64,000 bases of DNA from Bacteroides sp. AN502(2024) (GTDB taxonomy: Bacteria > Bacteroidota > Bacteroidia > Bacteroidales > Bacteroidaceae): contig NZ_JBGFSP010000003.1 of the NCBI RefSeq assembly GCF_041227145.1, positions 3,686,583 to 3,750,582 on the forward strand. The letters run 5' to 3'. Made by a program: the position numbers and the translations under genes. The notes below the pieces were generated by a model that ran no database searches, had not been told where the DNA came from, and saw nothing but the letters and a program-made list of their open reading frames with translations. Position 1 is the first letter of the stretch. Each line of letters begins with the position of its first letter. Shown here in pieces: positions 28,018 through 37,236 of the stretch.

Positions 28018-28860
28018 TTATTTTTTCCACAATGATTTTCCCGGCACCTCTCCATGATATACGTCCATGGGTTTTTTCATACCTATGCTCATATGCGGTC
28101 GTCCATTATTATAGAAGTCAATCATTCGCGTAATCTGCTCCCGTGCCATCTCTTTATCCCTGAACAGCGACATGCCGTATATCCATTCCGTTTTCAGGAT
28201 GCCATTCATCCTTTCTGCTACCGCATTGTCCGTCGGGTTGTAATCTTCAGTCATGCTCACACGTATATGATGAGTGACCAGTGTGTCGATATAGGCATCG
28301 CAGGCATACTGTACCCCCCGGTCGGAATGGTGGATTGTGCCGCAAAGATTGCCACCTCCAGCCTCATTGATGGCCTGTTCCAGTGCCTGTAGCGTATATT
28401 CGGCATGCAAACTGGGAGAGAGCACCCATCCTAAAACGGCATGTGAGTACATGTCCGTTACAAGATGGAGGTAGCATACGCCACCTTCAATCCAGATGTA
28501 AGTGATGTCACATACCCAGATATGGTTCGGGTATTGTGCCGTTACCCCCTTGATCAGATTCGGATACTTCTTGTAAAGATGGTGGGAGTCCGTCGTATGC
28601 CTGGGTTTCTTCGGGGGCAGCATAAGGCGTTCCGAACGCAGCAGATGAAGGAAGGCATCCCGCCCTCCGGTTATCTCGCTTCCATAAAGGGAGCGGAGCT
28701 CATGGTATAATTTCAAACCACCGATGCCCGGAGCCTTTGAGCGGTAGAAGAAGACGGCATCCAAGATGGCTGTTCTGATCTGATGACGCGACAAAAGATT
28801 TTTTTTCTTTTTGTAATAGGCCTGGGAAGACATGCCAAACAGTCCGCAAAGGGTTTTCAC
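28018..28860 (-). CDS. IS3 transposase OrfB
   Basis: A 280-residue catalytic subunit with an rve integrase core: first Asp in WVCDITYIW, second in IHHSDRGVQYACDAY and Glu in NAVAERMNGILKTEW, with the HTH_21-like N-terminal region (APGIGGLKLYHELRS) before it. The frame is open upstream of its GTG and continues back to the orfA slippery site, so it is normally made as an OrfAB fusion by -1 frameshifting. Confidence 0.93.
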   Translation of the reverse strand: MKTLCGLFGMSSQAYYKKKKNLLSRHQIRTAILDAVFFYRSKAPGIGGLKLYHELRSLYGSEITGGRDAFLHLLRSERLMLPPKKPRHTTDSHHLYKKYPNLIKGVTAQYPNHIWVCDITYIWIEGGVCYLHLVTDMYSHAVLGWVLSPSLHAEYTLQALEQAINEAGGGNLCGTIHHSDRGVQYACDAYIDTLVTHHIRVSMTEDYNPTDNAVAERMNGILKTEWIYGMSLFRDKEMAREQITRMIDFYNNGRPHMSIGMKKPMDVYHGEVPGKSLWKK

Positions 28861-28895
28861 ACTGATGTGAGGAAACTCTTCACGAAGGCCGGTGA

Positions 28896-29273
28896 CTATT
28901 TGGCACCATCTTTTTTTAAGATGGAAATCCCTTCTTCTCTTTCTGTGAGTTCAATCAGTCTTTCAAAGGCATGGGAACGAAGTTTTTCAAGTTCCAAAGC
29001 CTTTCTCAGACGCAAATTTTCCGCTTCAAGAAGTTCTTCTTTAGATTTTGATTTTGGATTCTTTTTCATTTGAAGATCTGACAGAAGTTCGGGGGACAAA
29101 GATAAGGAATCCGAATCAATTGCATAACACTTTTGCCAACGCAGAATATAAGTATGGTTGGGTAAACCCCATTTCTTGGCAGTAGCAAACATTGACAAAC
29201 CGCTACTGAAGTAATCACGGAGAACTTCCAATTTGAAAGTCTCAGAATAAATCTTACGAGATAATTTAGACAT
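28896..29273 (-). CDS. IS3 transposase OrfA
   Basis: A 125-residue DNA-binding subunit: helix-turn-helix (FKLEVLRDYFSSGLSMFATA, KKWGLPNHTYILRWQ) followed by a leucine-zipper-like coiled coil (EAENLRLRKALELEKLR). Near its end the coding strand has A AAA AAA G (plus-strand 28910-28917), the classic IS3 slippery site; a -1 shift joins ISILKK to the OrfB frame (RWCQIVTGLREEF). Confidence 0.92.
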   Translation of the reverse strand: MSKLSRKIYSETFKLEVLRDYFSSGLSMFATAKKWGLPNHTYILRWQKCYAIDSDSLSLSPELLSDLQMKKNPKSKSKEELLEAENLRLRKALELEKLRSHAFERLIELTEREEGISILKKDGAK

Positions 29274-29328
29274 AATTTTTCTTTTTTTATGTCTCTAAAA
29301 AGGTGTCAACCTAAATCCGTATAAGACA

Positions 29329-29461
29329 AAACAAATCGGCTTTCAAAAAAATAGGCGGTGATAGGTGATAGATGAGGTGATAGGTTAGTAGCAACCTATC
29401 ACCGCTCTGTAAATACGATGAATAGGGAGTTTCAGGAAGACGGTGATAGGATGAAAGAGGA
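29329..29461. repeat. Right arm of the 133-bp inverted repeat
   Basis: Reverse complement of 27461-27593 at about 94% identity. It begins four bases after the right end of the IS3 element, showing that the IS landed at the edge of the repeat loop. Confidence 0.9.
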
Positions 29462-29699
29462 TTTTCGTTTTTATGTATGAGAGAGCCGTGTATCTCACTG
29501 CCAAAAACTTGATCGGACTCAGCCTCTGTTCTCGTTATAAAATAAGGGCGTTTTTCCGGTCACATCCACCCTCTGCTGGGCAAATAAAGTAACCGGAAAC
29601 TCCACAACAGAAGGTAGTGCTCTTCTACAGTGTACTTTTTTACCTATTCGCTAAGTGCTATACGCGCTTTTTTTTACTTTCTCCCAACTCACACTCTCC

Positions 29700-29992
29700 G
29701 CTCCTGAATGTCGAGGATGCGTTGCGCCTTGATTATGCTGTTTGCTCATTTCTTGTTCAAACAAGGGGAATGCAGGTCCTAGTATACGCGGTATGCCGAT
29801 TGGGTTGCATCACCAATTTTAGCAAATCAACCATTAAATGCTTGATTCCTTTGGGTGAGATAGGATATAGTTGCTTGAGAAGTTCCTCCTTACCTGTATC
29901 TTTGCTAAGAGTAGCGCTATTGAATCGTTGAAAGACTTTTGTGTATGAGCTTGTACAGCACGTGATAAGAAGTAGTAATAGCTGTTTTTCAT
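29700..29992 (-). pseudogene. Coding relic of unknown family
   Basis: On the minus strand, ATG 29992 opens MKNSYYYFLSRAVQAHTQKS and NDSIALLLAKIQ; near 29895 a protein-like sequence continues in a second frame (TGKEELLKQLYPISPKGIK, HLMVDLLKLVMQPNRHTAYT). One frameshift would join them. The family is not recognised. The rest of 29462-29700 shows no gene. Confidence 0.35.
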
Positions 29993-30037
29993 TCAGAGTT
30001 TATTTACGATATGAGTACTAAAAAGCCTTTTTATCCG

Positions 30038-31174
30038 TTACTTCAAAGGAATTACCATATTCCATGATTTTGTAGCGTTATCAAATCCGCCGGGACCATC
30101 CATTGTTGCAAAGAAGGCATGTGTGGCTTTTCCATTCTCAAAGAGAAGGAACGGGCGTTCCAGTTGTCCTTGCATTTCAACTTTTCCATCCTCCCATTCT
30201 ACGGTGCGTGAATAGGCTTTCGGGTCTTTATCTACAGTCCAATGGATGCCGTCGGTTGAGTGAGCCATGACTCCGCCACCTCTTTCGCCAGTATATTTGG
30301 CTACGTGATCTTTGAAAATGGCATGATACCCTTTAGAGTCTTTCCATAAAAACGGATCTTCGGCTTCTCCCTGACCGTCTACTTGGAAGATGGGCTGATC
30401 ATTGTTCAATACCGTATAAGGTCCTTCAATGTTGGGAGCATAAGCGATTCCTAATGCCATGTCCGAGTATTTGCCGTTTTCAGTATGAGCCCTTCCTTTG
30501 AAAATCATCATTACAGAACCGTCTTCTTGAATAACAGGCGAAGGGTTGGATACTAAATAACTATAGAAAGTATTGGCTTTTGTCTTTAATATCGGTTCAT
30601 CGAAACGTTTCCAAGGACCGTAAGGAGAATCTGCAACAGCCAGTCCGATGCGTTTATTGACACGTCCGACGATGCACCATGGGCTGCTTAATGTCAGTTT
30701 ATTATAAGTCGGTTCACCGAATGGGTGGGTGGAACCCATATATATAAGGTAATATTTGTTCTTGTACTTCAGGATACGCGGATTATGAGTGGAGCGTCCG
30801 TCCCAATATTGCGCACCACGTGCCGGCAGGGCAATGTCGCAGAATTGGTAAGGGCCTTCAGGTGTGCCGGATACGGCATGTACGATTTCTGAGGCAATCA
30901 TCCATCCCGGATGGAAAGGTAGTGACTTCGGGAAACGGGAAACAAACATGTGATATTTTCCGTCTTCTCCTTTGATAACAGAGCTTCCCCAACTCCAATA
31001 TCCTTCACATTCAAAAGCCGGAGTGCGGGGAGCTTTGTCCAATCGATGAAACAACTCATTATGCGATTGTTGTTTCATGACCAGTAAGTTTTCTAGTTTT
31101 TGAGCATGAGTATGTATCGCATATAGCACAAAGATTAAGGATAAAAGAGTCGGATGATAAGTTTTCACAGCCAT
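30038..31174 (-). CDS. GH43-like five-bladed propeller glycosidase
   Basis: A 378-residue secreted protein with a signal peptide ending near THAQK (residue 25). The rest reads as a five-bladed beta-propeller of the GH43/GH117 superfamily: blades contain DGKYHMFVSRFP, YYLIYMGSTHPFG, VSNPSPVIQEDGSVMMIFKG and GEAEDPFLWKDSKGYHAIFKD, with Asp/Glu at the expected inverting-glycosidase positions. No specific substrate can be assigned. Its position next to the GH51 enzyme and the hybrid regulator relic suggests arabinan or pectin side-chain processing. It appears intact. Confidence 0.75.
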   Translation of the reverse strand: MAVKTYHPTLLSLIFVLYAIHTHAQKLENLLVMKQQSHNELFHRLDKAPRTPAFECEGYWSWGSSVIKGEDGKYHMFVSRFPKSLPFHPGWMIASEIVHAVSGTPEGPYQFCDIALPARGAQYWDGRSTHNPRILKYKNKYYLIYMGSTHPFGEPTYNKLTLSSPWCIVGRVNKRIGLAVADSPYGPWKRFDEPILKTKANTFYSYLVSNPSPVIQEDGSVMMIFKGRAHTENGKYSDMALGIAYAPNIEGPYTVLNNDQPIFQVDGQGEAEDPFLWKDSKGYHAIFKDHVAKYTGERGGGVMAHSTDGIHWTVDKDPKAYSRTVEWEDGKVEMQGQLERPFLLFENGKATHAFFATMDGPGGFDNATKSWNMVIPLK

Positions 31175-31279
31175 TACTTTAATTTTTAACTAGTTTTCGG
31201 AAGCAAAGAAAGTATTTTTTCTTCTAAAGAAAGTGCTATTTAAGTCCTAAATAAGTGCTTCTTTAATCCAAAAACTGTT

Positions 31280-33030
31280 TTAAACCATCTTTTCGTCACT
31301 TTTTCCTTTTCGATATGCTTGCGGCACTACTTGATATTTTTCTTTGAAACTTTTGCTGAACTGCCGTGGAGACGAAAAGTCTAGTTTGTCGGATATTTCC
31401 GATATATTCAGTTCCGGATGTTCTTTCAATAAGATTGCCGCCCGTTTTAAACGGATAGTCACAATGAAGTCATACGGAGTTTTGCCGGTGATGTCTTTCA
31501 GTTTGGTGAATAGCTTGCTTCGTACGATTCCTATTTCACGGGCAAGCATATCTACATTGAATTCTATGTTGTCTATATGCTGGTCTATAATTTTCATGGC
31601 TTTGTCTATAAACTCCTTGTCCATTGGATTGGTAGCTATAATTTGTGGAGTTTCTTGCGGATGCTTGCTGAATTTTTCTTGTAACATGATCCGGTTGTTT
31701 ATCAGATTGTTGCAACGGGATAACAGAATGTTGACATTGAATGGTTTGGTTATGTAGTCATCGGCACCCAGGCGCAACCCTTCCATACTATGCTCGATAG
31801 ACGTTCTTGCCGTGAGGAGTACCACCGGAATGTGGCAGGTTTCTAAATTCTCCTTGACTAGCTTGCATAAGTCAGTTCCCGACATTTTAGGCATTACAAC
31901 ATCGCTTAGTATAAGATGAGGATGCTCCGATTGTACTTTCTCCCATCCATCTTCTCCATCGCAAGCGGTGAACACTTGATAGAATGGGGCGAATATGTCG
32001 GCGAGCATTTCCATCTGACCGATGATAAGTGTCAATGGAGTACGGGACTCATGGGAGATATTCGTAAAGAAACGGAGTTTCGTCTGGTTAAGCTGTTCAA
32101 TATCTTCCGCATGCTTTTGTTCGTATCTCAGAGACCCTTGAAGTTTGATACGATTCTTATAAGTGCGGACGATGAAATAGAGGATGATACTGATGCAGAG
32201 CGTATAAAGTAGGTAAGACCAAGCGGTGCGGTAGAACGGCGGTAATATTTTAATGTCGAGATGACTTGTTTGTGAATTTGCGGCTGGGGTAGTCCAGAAT
32301 AGAGAACCCGATATCTGTAGTGAATAAGATCTTATTCGGAGAAAGCTCGCATACATCATATACACAGTTACTTCCCAAGCCATTCTTTTGCTCATCGAAG
32401 TTTTCGAAGTCGTTCGTTTCATGCTTATATAAATCGACACCGCTTTCGGAAGTACAGAACCATAGTCTTTTCTGGCTGTCTTCATAGATACGTCCGATAT
32501 GATTGCTGATGATACGATGTTCTAACGCATGGTTATGTTTATAGTTTTCTGTTTTCTTGGTATCGCTCCGATAGGCATAGACACCTTCTCCGTTTCCGCA
32601 GATCCAAAGTGTTCCCTGATAATCTACATGAACTGATACGGTACCTCTAATAGGACTATCTTGACTATCTTGAAATAAAAGGAGTGCCTTTTCAGTTTGG
32701 GGATTAAACAGGCAGACTCCTTTGTGAGTGGCAAGAAGAAGATTGTCTTTGTAAGGAACAATTTCTCGGATAATATTTGAGGGGAGAGTACCCTTGTCGC
32801 TATTTGTATGATACCGGATGAATTTGTTACTGCGAAGATCCAGCTTGTTCAATCCTCCCATGTGGGTGCCTACCCATACTTTCCCTGTAGAATCTTGAAG
32901 ATATTGGTAATGTTCCCTTGTGGAAGGAGATGAACGGGTTCTTGCTTTTTATCGATCCGGAACAGTCCGTGTTCTTCCGTTCTATTAATCAATTCATCTA
33001 AATGAATTATGCGGTTGTACAAGTGTGATT
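31280..33030 (-). pseudogene. Decayed hybrid two-component system regulator
   Basis: Remains of an HTCS. From high to low coordinates: truncated sensor propeller repeats (LFRIDKKQEPVHLLPQGNIT; KVWVGTHMGGLNKLDL; ILFTTDIGFSILDYPS), a transmembrane segment (WSYLLYTLCISIILYFIV), HisKA (FFTNISHESRTPLTLIIGQ), then a receiver domain (LILSDVVMPKMSG; TARTSIEHSMEGLRLGADDYITKPF) and an AraC-type HTH (EISDKLDFSSPRQFSKSF). The frame breaks near 32270 and 32905. The kinase ATPase domain and the start of the receiver are deleted in frame after GQMEML, and the conserved HEFRTP is HESRTP. About half of a normal 1300-1400 residue HTCS is missing, so it cannot signal. Confidence 0.88.
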
Positions 33031-33133
33031 TGATACTTGCCAGTTAGCTATGAAAATAATAGATGGAAGTCATTGCAATTCGTTGATTATTAATTTGATA
33101 TAAGAGAAATACAGCTTTTCTTCAGGAAAAGAC

Positions 33134-33184
33134 AAAAACATCCTATTGTTTTTAGTGAACTTATCTTAAAAATAGGATGTTTTT
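33134..33184. terminator. Bidirectional terminator hairpin
   Basis: Arms AAAAACATCCTATT (33134-33147) and AATAGGATGTTTTT (33171-33184) are perfect complements around 23 nt. It follows the isomerase-like gene on the minus strand and lies before the HTCS relic. Confidence 0.75.
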
Positions 33185-33226
33185 AGGTTTAACTATTTGA
33201 TTATTATCTCTGTGATATTTTGTATT

Positions 33227-33238
33227 CCCCCCCCCCCC
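33227..33238. repeat. C12 homopolymer
   Basis: Twelve consecutive C between the terminator hairpin and the 3' end of the isomerase-like gene (stop at 33277). Such a tract is prone to slippage; no frame or promoter crosses it. Confidence 0.9.
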
Positions 33239-33276
33239 TATAGTACTTAAAAATAATACAAAAATATGGTAAGGGT

Positions 33277-34512
33277 TTATTCGGTTCGCTTACAGGAGTT
33301 TGTCAGAAAGAACTCGTTCAACGCATTTTCATAGTTTCCGTGAACCAGAATGTGATGATTGCCCAATGGATTCTTTAGGAAATACTCAGCGGGAGTATTC
33401 ATACGGATGCGTACTTGCGTGCGGCACATATTGATATAATTCGTATTTTCGGATAATGTTCCGGTAGACAGGTAGTATTCATCCAGACATTCACCGCCGC
33501 ACTTTATGATAGTCACGTCTCCTGTCGGAAGCAATCCCTGAATGGCAATACCTTTTTCCGTCTCGAAATGATTGCGGATAATATACCTTTCCGTTTGTTT
33601 GAGCCCGATGGTACAGTGGGCTAATATAAGTTCGTTGGTACGTGCATTAATCATGGAAGGGTTTGCCATGAATCCGTCTTTTCCGGTCAGAGACTTCACA
33701 GCCAGCAAAGTAAAGATTGATTGAAGATCTCCTTCGCAGCCTGCCATTATGCCATCGTCATTCAGCAAGGACAATGCCAGACAGCCGGTAGTGTCGATTT
33801 GCTCAATCAGTTTGAAGCAACCTAATGTCAATGCTTCCAGCTTCTCTTCTTCGCATACCTTCTTGATAGCCCGGTATAGCCGCATCGCTTTGATGATGTC
33901 TTCGGGAGTTCCCTCGCGGCAGGCAAGAGCTTGCGAAGCGACTGCGGCACAGGAAGCACCTACCTGTTCATCCGTTATTTGTTGAAAATGTTCATAAATC
34001 CGTTCCAATGGAATGTCTATGTATTCGATGCCCCAGCGGCGTTTTGCCAGCAGATAGTCAACATTACTGGCAACCAGCCAAGGTGAAGGAGAACCGATAA
34101 CTCCGATACGTTTACCGAATAAAGAGCGTTGTGCCTGGAAATTATTATAAAGTGTGTGGATACGCAGGATGATGCCTGGTAGTTCACCGTGTAGAATCTC
34201 ACTTTTCATTCCACGTCCCCGCAGCCAGGTAGAGATCTCCAATGCAGCTGCAAGGGAGTTCTGCATACCGTCCGCCAGTAAAATGGCAGGGCGGGGAAGG
34301 TCTTCGAAATGCTGTATGACCAGCCTTTCCACCCCACCGGTTGCGATGAAAATGATTTTGAAATCATCACTATTAAGTTTGTCCATATCTTGATAGTCGA
34401 CTAGCTTTACAGTGTAATATTTTTCAATCTCGCTTAAAATAGCTTTGTGCGAGCCTCTTAGCGAGGACTGTTTGTGAAAGATTGACGCAAATGAGATAAG
34501 GTGTATGGTCAT
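33277..34512 (-). CDS. L-fucose/L-arabinose isomerase-like protein
   Basis: A 411-residue cytoplasmic protein with a Rossmann-like N-terminal part (IIFIATGGVERLVIQHF; FGKRIGVIGSPSPWL) and a C-terminal part like the FucI/AraA fold (GCFKLIEQIDTTGCLALSLLNDDGIMAGCEGDL; AHCTIGLK). It belongs to the fucose isomerase-related group of unassigned specificity; several metal-binding residues of true isomerases are not evident to me. It is monocistronic and separated from the aminotransferase by a divergent promoter region. Confidence 0.65.
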   Translation of the reverse strand: MTIHLISFASIFHKQSSLRGSHKAILSEIEKYYTVKLVDYQDMDKLNSDDFKIIFIATGGVERLVIQHFEDLPRPAILLADGMQNSLAAALEISTWLRGRGMKSEILHGELPGIILRIHTLYNNFQAQRSLFGKRIGVIGSPSPWLVASNVDYLLAKRRWGIEYIDIPLERIYEHFQQITDEQVGASCAAVASQALACREGTPEDIIKAMRLYRAIKKVCEEEKLEALTLGCFKLIEQIDTTGCLALSLLNDDGIMAGCEGDLQSIFTLLAVKSLTGKDGFMANPSMINARTNELILAHCTIGLKQTERYIIRNHFETEKGIAIQGLLPTGDVTIIKCGGECLDEYYLSTGTLSENTNYINMCRTQVRIRMNTPAEYFLKNPLGNHHILVHGNYENALNEFFLTNSCKRTE

Positions 34513-34633
34513 TATGATATTGTTTTAAGTTTTCCGTATTACAAATGTATAGCTTTCTTTTCAAAATCCCATAACGATTTTAATCTTACTAAGGTTTTTA
34601 AAGTTTTTATGTCTCTGTATTCAAATTATTGCG

Positions 34634-34641
34634 TACATTTG
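34634..34641 (+). promoter_or_regulatory. -7 box of the aminotransferase gene
   Basis: TACATTTG matches TAnnTTTG, 52 bp before the ATG. A T-rich stretch (AAGTTTTTATG, near 34600-34610) is at the -33 position. Confidence 0.55.
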
Positions 34642-34692
34642 CAGCTCCAAATAGAAAAAGTAAATAGTAATTAGTAATTTGCAATTAAAATT

Positions 34693-35892
34693 ATGCCAAC
34701 CATATCCATTCGCGGAAACGAGATGCCTGCATCTCCTATTAGAAAACTGGCTCCTTTGGCAGATGCGGCCAAGCAACGCGGAGTCCATGTATTTCACCTG
34801 AACATCGGACAGCCTGATCTGCCCACTCCTCAGGCCGCGATTGACGCGATACGCAATATTGACCGTAAAGTTCTGGAATATAGCCCCAGTGCCGGTTATC
34901 GTAGCTATCGCGAGAAATTAGTGGGATATTATGCGAAGTTTAATATCAATCTGACTGCAGACGATATAATCATTACATCGGGAGGTTCGGAAGCCGTACT
35001 TTTTTCCTTCCTTTCCTGTCTGAATCCGGGAGATGAAATTATCGTTCCGGAACCTGCATATGCTAACTATATGGCATTTGCCATCTCTGCCGGAGCAAAG
35101 ATTCGCACTATTGCTACGACCATTGAAGAGGGTTTTTCCCTTCCGAAAGTAGAAAAGTTTGAAGAACTGATTAATGAACGTACCAAAGCAATCCTGATTT
35201 GTAATCCGAATAATCCGACCGGTTATTTGTATACTCGTCGTGAAATGAATCAGATTCGTGACTTGGTGAAGAAGTATGATCTGTTTCTTTTCTCCGATGA
35301 GGTATATCGTGAGTTTATATATACGGGATCTCCTTATATCTCTGCCTGCCATCTGGAAGGAATTGAGAATAATGTCGTACTGATTGACTCCGTGTCCAAA
35401 CGTTATTCAGAATGTGGTATCCGTATCGGTGCGTTGATTACCAAAAACAAAGAAATACGTGATGCTGTCATGAAGTTCTGCCAGGCACGCCTCAGTCCTC
35501 CATTGATTGGACAGCTTGCCGCAGAGGCCTCTTTAGATGCTCCGGAAGAATATTATCGTGAAACGTATGATGAATACGTTGAGCGTCGTAAATGCCTGAT
35601 TGACGGTTTAAACCGTATTCCCGGTGTTTATTCACCCATTCCGATGGGAGCTTTCTATACAGTGGCTAAGCTTCCGGTGGACGACTCCGATAAGTTCTGT
35701 GCGTGGTGCCTTTCTGATTTTGAGTATGAAGGTCAGACTGTATTCATGGCTCCGGCTTCTGGTTTTTATACCACTCCGGGTTCCGGAATCAATCAGGTTC
35801 GTATTGCTTATGTATTGAAGAAAGAAGATTTAACCCGTGCACTTTTGGTCTTGCAGAAGGCTTTGGAGGAGTATCCGGGAAGAACAGAATAA
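34693..35892 (+). CDS. Class I/II aminotransferase (aspartate aminotransferase-like)
   Basis: A 399-residue PLP-dependent aminotransferase of fold type I. Features are LNIGQPDLPTPQAAIDAI at the N-terminus, the ITSGGSEAVLFSFLSCLNPGDE PLP-phosphate loop, ICNPNNPTGYLY, FSDEVYREF and the Schiff-base Lys in DSVSKRYSECGIRIG near residue 240. Substrate is not certain; aspartate or an aromatic amino acid are the usual ones. It stands alone, with an 88-bp gap to the next gene. Confidence 0.88.
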   Translation: MPTISIRGNEMPASPIRKLAPLADAAKQRGVHVFHLNIGQPDLPTPQAAIDAIRNIDRKVLEYSPSAGYRSYREKLVGYYAKFNINLTADDIIITSGGSEAVLFSFLSCLNPGDEIIVPEPAYANYMAFAISAGAKIRTIATTIEEGFSLPKVEKFEELINERTKAILICNPNNPTGYLYTRREMNQIRDLVKKYDLFLFSDEVYREFIYTGSPYISACHLEGIENNVVLIDSVSKRYSECGIRIGALITKNKEIRDAVMKFCQARLSPPLIGQLAAEASLDAPEEYYRETYDEYVERRKCLIDGLNRIPGVYSPIPMGAFYTVAKLPVDDSDKFCAWCLSDFEYEGQTVFMAPASGFYTTPGSGINQVRIAYVLKKEDLTRALLVLQKALEEYPGRTE

Positions 35893-35980
35893 ATTTACGT
35901 ATTAGGTATTAATCGTAGTTTTCAGGATGTTTGTTGCTGCTATACTTGATACCTAATACTTGAACCTAATACTTAAACAA

Positions 35981-37225
35981 ATGTCTCTATCACTTTTTAT
36001 AGCTCGACGTATCTATCGTGAAAGCGATGGCGGAAAGCAGGTGTCACGTCCTGCAGTCCTCATTGCGATGGCAGGTATTGCTATCGGTTTGGCTGTAATG
36101 ATTATTGCGGTGGCGGTAGTTGTCGGGTTTAAAAGTGAAGTGAGAAATAAAGTTATAGGATTCGGATCGCATATTCAGATTACTAATCTGGATGCGGTCA
36201 GTTCTTACGAAACTCATCCGATTGTGGTAGGAGACAGTATGATGACTGCTCTTGCTGATTATCCGGGGATAAGCCATGTACAGCGTTTTTCTACCAAACC
36301 GGGAATGATTAAGACTGATGATGCTTTTCAGGGAATGGTATTAAAAGGCGTGGGGCCGGAATTTGACCCTCATTTTATAAAGGAATATTTGGTGGAAGGC
36401 GAGATTCCGGTTTTCAGTGATTCTGTTTCTTCCAATCAGGTGCTTATTTCCAAGGCGTTGTCCACTAAGATGAAGTTGAAACAGGGGGACAAGATATACA
36501 CCTATTATATACAGGACGATATCCGTGCCCGACGTCTGACAATTGCCGGAATTTATCAAACGAACTTTTCTGAATACGACAATCTCTTTTTATTGACGGA
36601 TCTTAATCTGGTGAATCGATTGAACGGTTGGCAACCGGAACAGGTGACCGGTGTAGAGTTACAGGTGAAAGATTACGATAAACTGGAGGATATAACATAC
36701 GAAATCGCAACTGACATAGATAGCCAGATGGATAAACTGGGTGGTGTGTATTATGTGCGTAATATCGAACAGTTGAATCCGCAGATCTTTGCTTGGCTTG
36801 ACTTATTGGATTTGAATGTATGGGTCATTCTATTTCTGATGATAGGGGTTGCCGGTTTTACTATGATTTCCGGTCTGTTGATAATCATCATCGAACGAAC
36901 CAATATGATTGGTATTCTAAAAGCATTAGGAGCCAACAATTTCATGATTCGTAGAACCTTTCTTTGGTTTGCAGTCTTTTTGATTGGTAAAGGAATGCTT
37001 TGGGGTAATGCCATTGGTTTGGCATTTTGTGTTCTTCAATCCCGATTCGGACTCTTTAAACTCGATCCGGAGACATACTACGTAGATACTGTTCCGATTT
37101 CTTTTAATATTCTACTTTTTGTTTTGATTAATCTGGGCACTTTGTTTGCTTCTGTATTGATGTTGATCGGTCCTTCATATCTGATTACTAAGATCAATCC
37201 GGCAAGCTCTATGAGATACGAATAA
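35981..37225 (+). CDS. LolC/LolE-like ABC transporter permease
   Basis: A permease of about 414 residues starting at ATG 35981 (MSLSLFIARRIYRESDGG); an in-frame TTG at 35960 is rejected. The N-terminal transmembrane helix (AVLIAMAGIAIGLAVMIIAV) is followed by a MacB-type periplasmic domain (about residues 45-260) and three C-terminal helices with an FtsX domain (GLLIIIIERTNMIGILKALG). This is the layout of LolC/LolE, which extract lipoproteins from the inner membrane. The ATPase partner is not adjacent. Confidence 0.85.
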   Translation: MSLSLFIARRIYRESDGGKQVSRPAVLIAMAGIAIGLAVMIIAVAVVVGFKSEVRNKVIGFGSHIQITNLDAVSSYETHPIVVGDSMMTALADYPGISHVQRFSTKPGMIKTDDAFQGMVLKGVGPEFDPHFIKEYLVEGEIPVFSDSVSSNQVLISKALSTKMKLKQGDKIYTYYIQDDIRARRLTIAGIYQTNFSEYDNLFLLTDLNLVNRLNGWQPEQVTGVELQVKDYDKLEDITYEIATDIDSQMDKLGGVYYVRNIEQLNPQIFAWLDLLDLNVWVILFLMIGVAGFTMISGLLIIIIERTNMIGILKALGANNFMIRRTFLWFAVFLIGKGMLWGNAIGLAFCVLQSRFGLFKLDPETYYVDTVPISFNILLFVLINLGTLFASVLMLIGPSYLITKINPASSMRYE

Positions 37226-37236
37226 TCCTCTTTTTC

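Larger units (their letters stand above)
27745..29324 (-). mobile_element. IS3 family element (IS150-like)
   Basis: A 1.58-kb element with orfA and orfB. The proposed ends are TTATACTAGAAATGGTTGTCA (left, 27745) and, inverted, TTATACGGATTTAGGTTGACA (right, ending 29324), flanked by a 3-bp repeat GAC (27742-27744 and 29325-29327). It interrupts the spacer of the 133-bp inverted repeat. The left 130 bp (27748-27875) holds four degenerate 32-bp repeats centred on GTTGTCA. Confidence 0.8.

Noticed and set aside
29617..29931. 104-codon plus-strand frame
   Set aside because: The opposite strand reads more convincingly as a protein relic (TGKEELLKQLYPISPKGIK).
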